A stretch of 33,010 nt of DNA from assembly GCA_910578455.1 (NCBI GenBank), contig CAJTQA010000041.1, positions 1 through 33,010 on the forward strand, read 5' to 3'. This document shows, one piece after another, positions 14,514 to 22,361 of the stretch (position 1 is its first letter; each line of letters begins with the position of its first letter). This DNA is from an uncultured Dorea sp. Its GTDB lineage: Bacteria > Bacillota > Clostridia > Lachnospirales > Lachnospiraceae. The position numbers and the translations under genes are program-made. The notes below the pieces were generated by a model. That model ran no database searches, was not told the DNA's origin, and saw only the letters and a program-made list of their open reading frames with translations.

Positions 14514-15839
14514 TTAAATGTTCAACAGGCACTTCACCTCAAACAGCTTGTTTTCATGATTGATGTCAAGAAAACCATTGTATTTTTCCGCAATCAGCCG
14601 CACGGATTTAAGCCCCTGGCTCTCCCCTTCATGCTTGGTGGAAAGGAATATCCCGGCTCTTATGGAAACAGGTTCTTCATACGGGTTTGAAATGTACAGT
14701 GCTATGACGTGTTGGGACGTCTGCCCGATTTTCAGCGTAATCTCCCGCATTTCTTCGGGGAGCGTCTTGCAGGCGTCCATCGCATTTTCCAGGAGATTTC
14801 CCAGCAGCACGCAAAAATCTATGTCTTCAATAGAAAAATCATCTTTCAGGCGTATGTTCAGGTGAGTCTCTATGCCAAACTCCCGGCAGAGGGAAACGTA
14901 GTGGTTTAAGATTGCGTTGACTGCGGAGGAAGAGCAGTACTTCAAGGGCATGTCGGTGAAACTGCCGATGGATTGTGTGAGGTAATGCTCCAGCTCATCG
15001 TATCGCCTTGTCTTCAGCATGTCGGCGAGCACGGTGAGCTGATGGCGGAAATCATGGCGCAGCCGGCTTGTCTCCTGCATATAGGATTGGAGACGGTGGT
15101 ACTGCTGCGCCTGTATTTCCAGATTGGCTGTTTTCAGCGTCATCTTTTGATTTTCCGTGATGCTGTGTGCGATTTTGTAAAACAGGCCGTAGATAAGGAG
15201 GATGAGGATGAAAAAGATAAAAATCGAGATAATGTATACTTCTAAAAACCGCCCCACAAACATAACGCTGTTATCGTAGGGGATAAAGATGTAGGAAAAC
15301 GCTAAAAAACTTGCGGGGATAAGCCAGATGACCCTCCAGACTTTTTCCTCATGGAAATGGTGTACAAGCCATCCGAGATACCGCCGGGTGGGCAGGGCCA
15401 GGATGAGGATCAGTAAAGATTCGAAAGCAAGCTGGAGAAAAAAGGTGTCGGTGAATGCCGGGTCGTCAACGGTGGCTGCAGGATGAAAAAATATATTGAC
15501 CAGATGGTAGAACAGATAGGTAAAGCCCCCGATCATGCAGGCGGTCATGAAGATAAACCACAGGTGGGAGCGCTTAAGTGCAATCTCTTTTTGGTACAGA
15601 TAGAAAAATATAACAATACAAAGAACCGCACTTGCTATATTTGCAATTACAGATGAGAAGAGAAAATATATAAGGAACATGACCGTTTCCATTAATGCAA
15701 AGGCGGCGGCAACTTTGGCGGCAAGACGTGCGGGGGAGCTTTTCGCATCCTGCCAGACAGGGATAAAACAAAAGAAAGCAAGCGGTATGATGATGAAGGT
15801 GGAACGGGCATACATGGCAGTTGCAATTAATTTCTCCAT
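14514..15839 (-). CDS. AgrC-like sensor histidine kinase (GHKL type)
   Basis: 441 residues. Six or seven hydrophobic segments fill residues 1-225, followed by a coiled linker. The phospho-acceptor region is RLRHDFRHQL with H262, the N box is LLGNLLENAMDAC (N348, N352) and the G box is GESQGLKSVRLIAEKYNG, all of the HPK10/AgrC type that senses peptides or other signals at the membrane. It starts three bases after the stop of the response regulator, with AGGAGGT inside the end of that gene, so the two are translated as a pair. The signal is unknown; no AgrB or AgrD-like gene is in view. Confidence 0.88.
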   Translation of the reverse strand: MEKLIATAMYARSTFIIIPLAFFCFIPVWQDAKSSPARLAAKVAAAFALMETVMFLIYFLFSSVIANIASAVLCIVIFFYLYQKEIALKRSHLWFIFMTACMIGGFTYLFYHLVNIFFHPAATVDDPAFTDTFFLQLAFESLLILILALPTRRYLGWLVHHFHEEKVWRVIWLIPASFLAFSYIFIPYDNSVMFVGRFLEVYIISIFIFFILILLIYGLFYKIAHSITENQKMTLKTANLEIQAQQYHRLQSYMQETSRLRHDFRHQLTVLADMLKTRRYDELEHYLTQSIGSFTDMPLKYCSSSAVNAILNHYVSLCREFGIETHLNIRLKDDFSIEDIDFCVLLGNLLENAMDACKTLPEEMREITLKIGQTSQHVIALYISNPYEEPVSIRAGIFLSTKHEGESQGLKSVRLIAEKYNGFLDINHENKLFEVKCLLNI

Positions 15840-15842
15840 AAA

Positions 15843-16574
15843 TCATACCTCCTGTTCATTGAGCTTTTCAAACTGGTAGTCATGAAACTTTTTCATGATG
15901 TCCATGCGGTTCCGCTTGTGGATGGGAAAGGATTTTCCGTCTGCCATCACAAAAGTTTCCCGGCCAGCCTTTGTGATGAAGTCCATATTCAGAAGGATGC
16001 CCCTGTTGCAGAGCAAAAATCTGTCTTCCTTTTGTAAAATGGAGTGAAGGGAGGAGAAAGTGACCCGGTAGCGGAGCTCATGCTTGTTCTCCAGCATGAT
16101 AAAAGTGTGTTTGTCATGGGAAACCAGATGTTGGATTTTAGAAAGGGGCAGCCGGATTTTCTGCTTTCCGGAGTAAAACTCTAAAACCTTTGCCTGAAAG
16201 CGCAGTCTCTTCCAGGCGGCATTTAATACTTCTTCAGCTTTTTCGTAAGTTAAGCATTTTTTTTCGATATAGTCAAAACAGACGTGAATTTTTACCGCGC
16301 GCCAGATATCCTCTCTGCTGGCAGTTAAAAAGACAATGAGGCAGTTGGCGTTTTTCTCCAGAATCTGTAAGGCAGTTTCGATTCCGTCCATTTTCCCCAT
16401 GTAAATATCCATAAATACGAGATGAAATTTTTCGAATGCAGACGCTAAGAACGCCTCGCCGGAATCGTACCGGACAAAACGAAGTTCCGGTGAATGCGAA
16501 TTTTTATATTGCGTTAAAAAAGCGGATAGCGTCTCCGCGTCAGAGTCGCGGTCTTCTACCAGAGCGATGTACAT
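15843..16574 (-). CDS. LytTR-family response regulator
   Basis: 243 residues. The receiver has E7-D8, phospho-acceptor D56 (FMDIYMGKMDG) and T in FLTASRED. The LytTR domain begins near 140 (VLEFYSGKQKIRLPLSKIQH) and ends with LNMDFITKAGRETFVMADGK followed by FPIHKRNR. The ATG at 16574 is chosen because the start MYIALVEDRD fits receivers and a run of nine G lies seven bases upstream as the ribosome site. It is first in an operon with the AgrC-like kinase and divergent from the large secreted protein, which is its most likely target. Confidence 0.9.
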   Translation of the reverse strand: MYIALVEDRDSDAETLSAFLTQYKNSHSPELRFVRYDSGEAFLASAFEKFHLVFMDIYMGKMDGIETALQILEKNANCLIVFLTASREDIWRAVKIHVCFDYIEKKCLTYEKAEEVLNAAWKRLRFQAKVLEFYSGKQKIRLPLSKIQHLVSHDKHTFIMLENKHELRYRVTFSSLHSILQKEDRFLLCNRGILLNMDFITKAGRETFVMADGKSFPIHKRNRMDIMKKFHDYQFEKLNEQEV

Positions 16575-16581
16575 TTTTATT

Positions 16582-16590
16582 CCCCCCCCC
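16582..16590. repeat. homopolymer C9 (G9 on the coding strand) at the regulator's ribosome site
   Basis: Nine C residues on the plus strand are G9 in the mRNA, seven bases before the ATG at 16574, where the Shine-Dalgarno site should be. Such tracts change length by slippage. Confidence 0.85.
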
Positions 16591-16661
16591 GTAGTGATTG
16601 TCAATCTAAATTTATTTTATATCATAAAAAAATAAATATCCATTGTTTCTTTTATCCATTT

Positions 16662-16721
16662 ACGCCAAAACTGTGTGATTCACGCCAAAAACAGGAATCG
16701 TGAGGGGAAGTGTCGTATAAT
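16662..16721 (+). promoter_or_regulatory. direct-repeat operator and promoter of the secreted protein
   Basis: ACGCCAAAA occurs at 16662-16670 and again at 16682-16690, a 20 bp period typical of LytTR-regulator sites (two 9 bp repeats on one DNA face). TATAAT (16716-16721) follows, with no recognisable -35 at the right distance, as expected for an activated promoter. The divergent regulator promoter (minus-strand TATAAA, 16621-16616) lies 40 bases to the left. Assignment to the adjacent regulator is inference. Confidence 0.6.
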
Positions 16722-16772
16722 TCAGATATCATTTTTGCCAATGACATGAATAAAAGACGAGGAGGAAGACAG

Positions 16773-19688
16773 ATGGATAGAAGAATGAAGGTTAGGAGAG
16801 AGCTTGCCTTTTTGATTGCAGGCCTGTTGTTTCTTCATGCGCCCCTTGGGGCGGCAGCGGGAGAAATCGATTCGGCGGATTGTATCTGCGAGACGGAATG
16901 TACGCAGGATGAGAGGAATGCCGACTGCCCGTTGTGCGGCGGACAGGATGCCGATGGGATTGTCTGCGGCGGAGAACCCCGAGATGAACAGACGGGGGAA
17001 GATAAAGAGACAAGTGAAGATAAAAAGATAAGTGAAGACAAAGAGACAAGTGAAGATAAAGGTACCGGAGAATCGGTAAGGAAACAACGGGAGGCAGGAA
17101 ATGATGCGTCAGCAGGCCTGGATTTTCAATGGACACAGTACGTTCCCGCGACGGAGACAACCTACACCGCAGGGGGAGGGCAGATTGTCTGGTCGCCCAA
17201 AGTCAGCGGGGGCGAGGTGGTCAGCGGAACACTCACATTGAAGAATGCGGTTATTGACAGTGCTGGAATCGGCATCTATGTATGTGTGCCGGTCAATATT
17301 ATAGTGGAGGGAGATAATCGGATTACCTCGAGCAGTATCGGAATACGGGCATTGAGGCAGCAGGGAGCCAATCCCCAGGCTATGGATGTGAGTCTCTCGG
17401 GAACCGGCTCTTTGAAGATAACCAGCCAGGGCGACGGCATATTGACAGATGGAAACATTACAGCGGGCATTGCCCGCCTGGAGATTATATACGGCGCGGA
17501 ATCAGAAACTGCCAGAGGAATTGCAACAACAGGAGGCGATATCGTACTTAAAAACAGCAAATATATAAAGGCGAGGAGCAACACTGGAGGAATTGGCGCC
17601 GGGAGCAGCGCTGTTTTTGCGGGGCAGTCCGGGGGGCAGAAGATAAAGATTGATAATAGCCATGTGATTGCCATTAATGGGAACGGTCCTGCGATAAATG
17701 CACTTTCGGGCAGCATAGAGCTTGTGTCCAGTGACGTGAGGGCGGTTGGAAATACGAGTAACGGCCTGGCGTCAGGAACTCTTCTTTCTCGTGAATATAC
17801 GATAAACGGCGGAACTTTGTTCGCGGATAATAATGGCAGCGACCTGGCGATCCCGTCTGTCCTTTCGCAGCCTTTGAGGGCGTCGAACAGCGCGGTCCTG
17901 TATGACAGTAAAACAAAGGGATTGCCGGTTGAAGGAGATATTGCATGGTATGGGTCATGTGTTTATGATGAGGCATCAGATAAAGTTACAAGCCTGGGGA
18001 GCTGTTCTATCCTCGGCAATGTGACATGGAATGTTAATATGAGGTTTGGAACAGCAGTTGCGGCGATTACAATCGGATATTATGAAAAGCCTGCAACCCT
18101 CACGATTCCGAAAGGAGCTGCGGTAGATATAACAGACGGAAACTACTTTAGTGTGGGAAATAATAAACAGCGGCCCCAAAGTAGGCTTATCAATAATGGA
18201 ACAATAAATGTAAATAAGGATTCTATATCTAATTTTCCTAATTCTACAGTCGTGAATAACGGAACTATAAATGTTTTGAGTGGGGGTGGAATCTATAACT
18301 ATTATGTGCCGTCAGCGCAGCTGGGAGGCGTATTCCAGAATAATGCGAAAGTGACAATACAGCAGGGAGGTGTATTCCAGAATCAGGGGAGGCTGGAAAA
18401 TAGCGGAACAATTGATATTATCGGTACATTTTCTGAAATAAAACTTCCAAATTATGACGGTTCCATAGCCGGTAAAGGAGCTATCAATGGATTTCTGGTA
18501 GAAATGCACAGTGACGCTACAGTGTATGCTGCAAGCGGGCTGACAACCTTGAAAAAAGGACAGATGCTGACACTAAAGCCCGTTGTTGGTTTAAATAAGG
18601 CGATGAAACTGAAAGTGCTGGAGGGAGCGCGGCTGGTAGTAGAAGAAGGGGCAGTCATAGATGCAAAGACAAATCTGACAAGCGACGCGGTGGCAAGTGT
18701 CATAGACCTTGAGAGTGCAATTACTGTAAACGGGGTTCTTCTGCTGCCGGAAGATATCCCGGAAGAAACGGCTGCCCAAATTACACAGAAAATTATGGGA
18801 ACAGGTACGGTGAAGTTCGGAGATGAGACGAGGTACATTATTACAATAGATAAAGGAGACGCCGTAGAGTCGCAGATTCTGAAAGACGGGGAAAAGGTTG
18901 TGCTGCCGCAGACGCTGACAAGGAAAGGATATCGGTTTGAAGGATGGTTCATAAAAAATGGAGATGCTTTGGAGCCCTTTGACATGGAGACGGAGTTCCA
19001 TGGGTCAGCGGAAATCGTATCCAAATGGACGAAACTTGCTGTGGCGCCATCCAAGCCGACTGCTCCTTCTAAACCTGCACTGACAAAGGCTGACATTGCT
19101 GCCAATGGATGTTCTCTTAATAAGAAAGCACAGGTTTCCATGTCAGGCTCAAAGCTTAAAGTTACCTGGGGCAAAGTAAGCGGGGCATCAGGATATGATA
19201 TTTACGCGGGGAAATGCGGGAGCAAGGAAAGGCTCGTGAAGTCTGCGGGCAGCGGCAAAACAAGCAGTGTCATCAGCCGGATAGGGAAGAGTAAGACCAG
19301 CAAAAAAGGTTCTTATAAAGTACAGGTACAGGCATACTGCATTGTAGACGGGAAGAAAGAGGCAATCGGAAAGAGCATGTCTTTCCATGTCGTGGGAAAG
19401 AGCAGAAAAGGGTACACCAATGCTAAAAGAATTAAAATTTCCAAATCGAAGCTTACAGTAAAGAAAGGCAAGACAAAAAAGATAAAGGCGAAAACGGTAA
19501 AGCAGAGCAGACGAAAAAAACTGCTGCCGAAAAAACATATTGTTCCTTACCGCTATTTTTCGACGAATGATAAAGTCGCCTCCGTATCGAAAACCGGAAA
19601 AATCAAAGGGAAAAAGAAAGGAACATGTACCATATATGTTGTGGCGGCAAATGGGGTAAAGAAAAGCATTAAGGTGACGGTGAGGTAA
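16773..19688 (+). CDS. large secreted multidomain surface protein
   Basis: 971 residues from an ATG after GAGGAGG. A signal peptide (about 1-29, ending GAAAG) is followed by a cysteine motif (C37, C39, C43, C52, C55, C65), then four six-residue EDKETS-type repeats (about 76-99). Residues 120-650 are rich in short beta strands and N-N-G-T-I-N-V repeats, as in right-handed beta-helix adhesins. About 682-754 is a Listeria-Bacteroides (InlB B) repeat ending GYRFEGWF; about 796-860 is fibronectin III-like (KVTWGKVSGASGYDIYAGKC); the end is a lysine-rich Big2 domain (FSTNDKVASVSKTGKIKGKK). There is no LPXTG anchor. The role, perhaps adhesion or wall binding, is inferred. It is divergent from a two-component system that probably controls it. 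Confidence 0.85.
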   Translation: MDRRMKVRRELAFLIAGLLFLHAPLGAAAGEIDSADCICETECTQDERNADCPLCGGQDADGIVCGGEPRDEQTGEDKETSEDKKISEDKETSEDKGTGESVRKQREAGNDASAGLDFQWTQYVPATETTYTAGGGQIVWSPKVSGGEVVSGTLTLKNAVIDSAGIGIYVCVPVNIIVEGDNRITSSSIGIRALRQQGANPQAMDVSLSGTGSLKITSQGDGILTDGNITAGIARLEIIYGAESETARGIATTGGDIVLKNSKYIKARSNTGGIGAGSSAVFAGQSGGQKIKIDNSHVIAINGNGPAINALSGSIELVSSDVRAVGNTSNGLASGTLLSREYTINGGTLFADNNGSDLAIPSVLSQPLRASNSAVLYDSKTKGLPVEGDIAWYGSCVYDEASDKVTSLGSCSILGNVTWNVNMRFGTAVAAITIGYYEKPATLTIPKGAAVDITDGNYFSVGNNKQRPQSRLINNGTINVNKDSISNFPNSTVVNNGTINVLSGGGIYNYYVPSAQLGGVFQNNAKVTIQQGGVFQNQGRLENSGTIDIIGTFSEIKLPNYDGSIAGKGAINGFLVEMHSDATVYAASGLTTLKKGQMLTLKPVVGLNKAMKLKVLEGARLVVEEGAVIDAKTNLTSDAVASVIDLESAITVNGVLLLPEDIPEETAAQITQKIMGTGTVKFGDETRYIITIDKGDAVESQILKDGEKVVLPQTLTRKGYRFEGWFIKNGDALEPFDMETEFHGSAEIVSKWTKLAVAPSKPTAPSKPALTKADIAANGCSLNKKAQVSMSGSKLKVTWGKVSGASGYDIYAGKCGSKERLVKSAGSGKTSSVISRIGKSKTSKKGSYKVQVQAYCIVDGKKEAIGKSMSFHVVGKSRKGYTNAKRIKISKSKLTVKKGKTKKIKAKTVKQSRRKKLLPKKHIVPYRYFSTNDKVASVSKTGKIKGKKKGTCTIYVVAANGVKKSIKVTVR

Positions 19689-19718
19689 AGGCGCTGAAAA
19701 AAAGGGCAAAACTTTGCA

Positions 19719-19747
19719 TTGAATCCCGAAATCGGTTTATGTATAAT
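19719..19747 (+). promoter_or_regulatory. promoter of the malic enzyme operon
   Basis: TTGAAT (19719-19724), a 17-base spacer and TATAAT (19742-19747) preceded by TG, an extended -10. The start is 62 bases further on. Confidence 0.8.
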
Positions 19748-19808
19748 GAAAGAGAATTAACTTTTTGTTTTGCATATATAATGTTTAGATAACGGGAGAT
19801 GACAAGAT

Positions 19809-20981
19809 ATGAACTATGCGGAGGAATCATTAAGGCTGCACAAGGAATGGAAAGGAAAGATAGAAGTTTCGGCTACAGTGCCGGTTGCGACAAAGGACGA
19901 TTTATCCCTTGCCTATACACCGGGAGTTGCCCAGCCCTGTCTTGAGATCCAGAAGGACGTTGACAAATCTTACGAGCTGACCCGCAGGCACAATCTGTGC
20001 GCGGTTATCACGGACGGAACAGCAGTGCTGGGTCTTGGAGATATCGGTCCGGAGGCAGGAATGCCGGTAATGGAAGGGAAATGTGTGTTGTTTAAGTCTT
20101 TTGGGGATGTAGATGCTTTTCCGCTGTGCGTAAAGACCAAAGACGTGGATGAGTTTGTAAACGCAGTTGCACTGATTTCCGGTTCTTTTGGTGGAATAAA
20201 CCTGGAGGACATCTCTGCACCCCGGTGCTTTGAGATTGAACGCAAGCTGAAAGAGCGCTGCGATATCCCGATATTCCATGACGACCAGCACGGGACGGCG
20301 GTGATTACCCTTGCGGGGCTTACCAACGCCCTTAAGGTGACCGGGAAAAAGAAAGAGGAAGTAAAGATAGTGACTTCCGGCGCAGGGGCGGCTGCTGTCT
20401 CTATCGTGAAACTTCTCTTGTCCGCGGGATTTAAAAATGTTACGATGTGTGACAGGAAAGGCGCGATTTATGCCGGGAGAGAGGGCCTTAACTGGATTAA
20501 GGAAGAGATGGCGCAGGTCACGAATCTGGAGAAACGTTCGGGCACGCTGGCGGAGATGCTCGTGGGAGCGGATGTATTCATCGGAGTGTCAGCGCCGGGC
20601 ACGATTCATACGGAGATGGTGAAGACTATGAACAGCGACCCGATTATTTTTGCATGTGCCAACCCGACCCCGGAGATATTCCCCGAGGACGCAAAAGAAG
20701 GCGGGGCAAGGGTGGTGTCTACAGGAAGAAGCGACTTCCCGAACCAGATTAATAACGTGCTTGCGTTCCCAGGAATCTTCAGAGGCGCATTTGACGTGCG
20801 CGCAAAGGACATCAATGAGGAGATGAAGATGGCGGCGGCAAAGGCGCTGGCAGATTTGATCAGTGATGAAGAGCTGTGTGAAGATTATATTATCCCGAAA
20901 GCATTTGACCCGAGAGTAGGCCCGGCAGTAGCCAGGGCCGTGGCGCAGGCGGCGAGAGACAGCGGGGTCGCAAGGATATGA
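19809..20981 (+). CDS. malic enzyme (malate to pyruvate + CO2)
   Basis: 390 residues, the short bacterial form without a phosphotransacetylase domain. It decarboxylates malate with NAD(P)+. The general acid Tyr36 is in LSLAYTPGVA, the catalytic Lys91 in MEGKCVLFK, and metal ligands E133, D134 and D158/D159 in NLEDISAP and FHDDQHGTAV. The nucleotide fold carries TSGAGAAAVSIVKLLLSAG (near 190-207). ATG 19809 follows GGGAGATGACA. An acetyltransferase gene follows within 30 bases. Cofactor preference (NAD or NADP) cannot be told from motifs alone. Confidence 0.95.
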   Translation: MNYAEESLRLHKEWKGKIEVSATVPVATKDDLSLAYTPGVAQPCLEIQKDVDKSYELTRRHNLCAVITDGTAVLGLGDIGPEAGMPVMEGKCVLFKSFGDVDAFPLCVKTKDVDEFVNAVALISGSFGGINLEDISAPRCFEIERKLKERCDIPIFHDDQHGTAVITLAGLTNALKVTGKKKEEVKIVTSGAGAAAVSIVKLLLSAGFKNVTMCDRKGAIYAGREGLNWIKEEMAQVTNLEKRSGTLAEMLVGADVFIGVSAPGTIHTEMVKTMNSDPIIFACANPTPEIFPEDAKEGGARVVSTGRSDFPNQINNVLAFPGIFRGAFDVRAKDINEEMKMAAAKALADLISDEELCEDYIIPKAFDPRVGPAVARAVAQAARDSGVARI

Positions 20982-21007
20982 TGCGGCGCGGCAGGAGGGA
21001 ATTGAAG

Positions 21008-21499
21008 ATGCGTCCATGTGGAATAGAAGATTTGGACGCCTTGATGATGCTGCAAGAAAAAATATGCCGGGGAATGGAGCGGGCAGACTGGTTTGCGGTT
21101 ACGGAAAGAGAGGATAACGAGACATTTCTAAAGGAACCTAACCGTATATTGGGTGTTTTTGACGGCGGCAGGCTGGTGGCATACGGATCTGTCGGGTTCC
21201 TCGGAGCTTTTGAAGAAAATCTGGGGTGGGATCTGGGATTAGCGGAAGAGGAAGTCCTTCTCTGCGCGACGCTGGATACGATTGTCGTAGATCCGGATTG
21301 CCGGGGGATGGGGATTCAGAGAGAGCTGATACGCCGATGTGTGGAGTATGCGAGGGAAAAGCAACCTGGCTGCCGGATTCTTGCCACTGTGGCGCCGGAC
21401 AATATTTACAGCTTGAGAAATGTCCAGGCAGAGGGATTTGAGATCCTGGCGCAAAAAGAAAAGTACGGAGGGAAAGAGCGGTATATACTGGGAGTTTGA
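21008..21499 (+). CDS. GNAT N-acetyltransferase
   Basis: 163 residues. Motif A is LDTIVVDPDCRGMGIQRELI (R-G-x-G type), followed by NIYSLRNVQAEGFEIL, the usual C-terminal N-x-x-S-L-x-x-x-x-x-x-G-F pattern. The ATG at 21008 has AGGAGGG eight bases upstream; a longer frame from 20978, overlapping the malic enzyme stop as ATGA, has no ribosome site. It is cotranscribed with the malic enzyme. The substrate is unknown. Confidence 0.88.
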   Translation: MRPCGIEDLDALMMLQEKICRGMERADWFAVTEREDNETFLKEPNRILGVFDGGRLVAYGSVGFLGAFEENLGWDLGLAEEEVLLCATLDTIVVDPDCRGMGIQRELIRRCVEYAREKQPGCRILATVAPDNIYSLRNVQAEGFEILAQKEKYGGKERYILGV

Positions 21500-21601
21500 G
21501 CAGTAAGATGAATAGCGGTAAATTCTGGCGCTGACAGGATTCCTGATGGCAATCGGGATTTGCTGTGAATAAAAAAATATATAAAAAAGTGATAAAAGGT
21601 C

Positions 21602-21630
21602 TTGTCAAGAAAGTTGTTTTATGGTAGTAT
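21602..21630 (+). promoter_or_regulatory. promoter of the six-tRNA cluster
   Basis: TTGTCA (21602-21607), a 17-base spacer and TAGTAT (21625-21630). The gap from 21500 holds nothing else recognisable. Confidence 0.65.
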
Positions 21631-21633
21631 AGT

Positions 21634-21666
21634 TTTCGGTCACTTTGTATATAGAAGTGACCGAAA
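21634..21666. promoter_or_regulatory. 12 bp perfect inverted repeat at the tRNA start
   Basis: TTTCGGTCACTT (21634-21645) and AAGTGACCGAAA (21655-21666) enclose nine bases. It begins just after the -10 and ends eight bases before tRNA-Glu, so it covers the expected transcription start. There is no T tract, so it is not an obvious terminator; it could be an operator or a processing signal in the leader. Confidence 0.65.
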
Positions 21667-21673
21667 TAAGCAA

Positions 21674-21745
21674 GGCTCCATGGTCAAGCGGTTAAGACAT
21701 CGCCCTTTCACGGCGGTAACACGGGTTCGATTCCCGTTGGAGTCA
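21674..21745 (+). tRNA. tRNA-Glu (TTC)
   Basis: Acceptor GGCTCCA/TGGAGTC with discriminator A; anticodon loop CTTTCAC gives TTC; T loop TTCGATT. CCA is not encoded. Confidence 0.96.
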
Positions 21746-21757
21746 TTTTGATTATTT

Positions 21758-21830
21758 GCCGATGTGGCTCAATTGGCAGAGCAGCTGATTTGTAATCAGC
21801 AGGTTATCGGTTCGAGTCCGATCATCGGCT
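21758..21830 (+). tRNA. tRNA-Thr (TGT)
   Basis: Acceptor GCCGATG/CATCGGC with discriminator T; anticodon stem GCTGA/TCAGC with loop TTTGTAA gives TGT. Confidence 0.96.
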
Positions 21831-21857
21831 TTGTCCTTTAGGGACATATATGATTTT

Positions 21858-21931
21858 GGACCTTTAGCTCAGTTGGTTAGAGCAATCGGCTCATAACCGA
21901 TCGGTCCTGGGTTCGAGTCCCCGAAGGTCCA
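21858..21931 (+). tRNA. tRNA-Met (CAT), elongator type
   Basis: Acceptor GGACCTT/AAGGTCC with discriminator A; anticodon stem ATCGG/CCGAT with loop CTCATAA gives CAT. The first acceptor pair is a normal G-C, so this is not the initiator. An isoleucine (lysidine) identity is not excluded. Confidence 0.9.
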
Positions 21932-21939
21932 TTATCCAA

Positions 21940-22013
21940 GGCCCAGTGGCTCAGTTGGTTAGAGCGCCGCCCTGTCACGGCGGAGGTCGAGAGTTCGAGT
22001 CTCTTCTGGGTCG
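21940..22013 (+). tRNA. tRNA-Asp (GTC)
   Basis: Acceptor GGCCCAG/CTGGGTC with discriminator G; anticodon stem CCGCC/GGCGG with loop CTGTCAC gives GTC. Confidence 0.96.
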
Positions 22014-22049
22014 TTATGCCGGATGGCATGGCATATTATAATTATATAT

Positions 22050-22122
22050 GGGATCTTAGCTCAGCTGGGAGAGCATCTGCCTTACAAGCAGAGGGTCATA
22101 GGTTCGAGCCCTATAGGTCCCA
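22050..22122 (+). tRNA. tRNA-Val (TAC)
   Basis: Acceptor GGGATCT/AGGTCCC with discriminator A; anticodon stem TCTGC/GCAGA with loop CTTACAA gives TAC. Confidence 0.96.
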
Positions 22123-22149
22123 TTTTGCAATGGGAACTGTTGCAAGAAT

Positions 22150-22235
22150 GCCGCAGTGGCGGAACTGGCAGACGCACAGGACTTAAAATCCTGCGGGACT
22201 AATCTCCCGTACCGGTTCGATTCCGGTCTGCGGCA
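22150..22235 (+). tRNA. tRNA-Leu (TAA)
   Basis: 86 bases with a long variable arm (GGGACTAATCTCCC region), typical of leucine. Acceptor GCCGCAG/CTGCGGC with discriminator A; the anticodon loop contains TTAAA, giving TAA. Confidence 0.95.
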
Positions 22236-22244
22236 TTGATGGGA

Positions 22245-22294
22245 AGTGTTTCAAATCCTTGTAAATAGAGGGTTTGAGGCGCTTTTTGTTTTTC
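22245..22294 (+). terminator. terminator of the tRNA cluster
   Basis: AGTGTTTCAAATCC (22245-22258) pairs with GGGTTTGAGGCGCT (22270-22283) with several G-U pairs, followed by TTTTGTTTTTC. Confidence 0.8.
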
Positions 22295-22361
22295 TTGAAA
22301 AGTTGTACAAAGCAGTACAGCCCATAAATATGGGGTTTATGCGAAAGGGGGAAGACAGAAT

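Noticed and set aside
18452..19174. Minus-strand frame inside the surface protein
   Set aside because: Antisense shadow without recognisable domain; the plus strand has InlB-type and Big2 domains.
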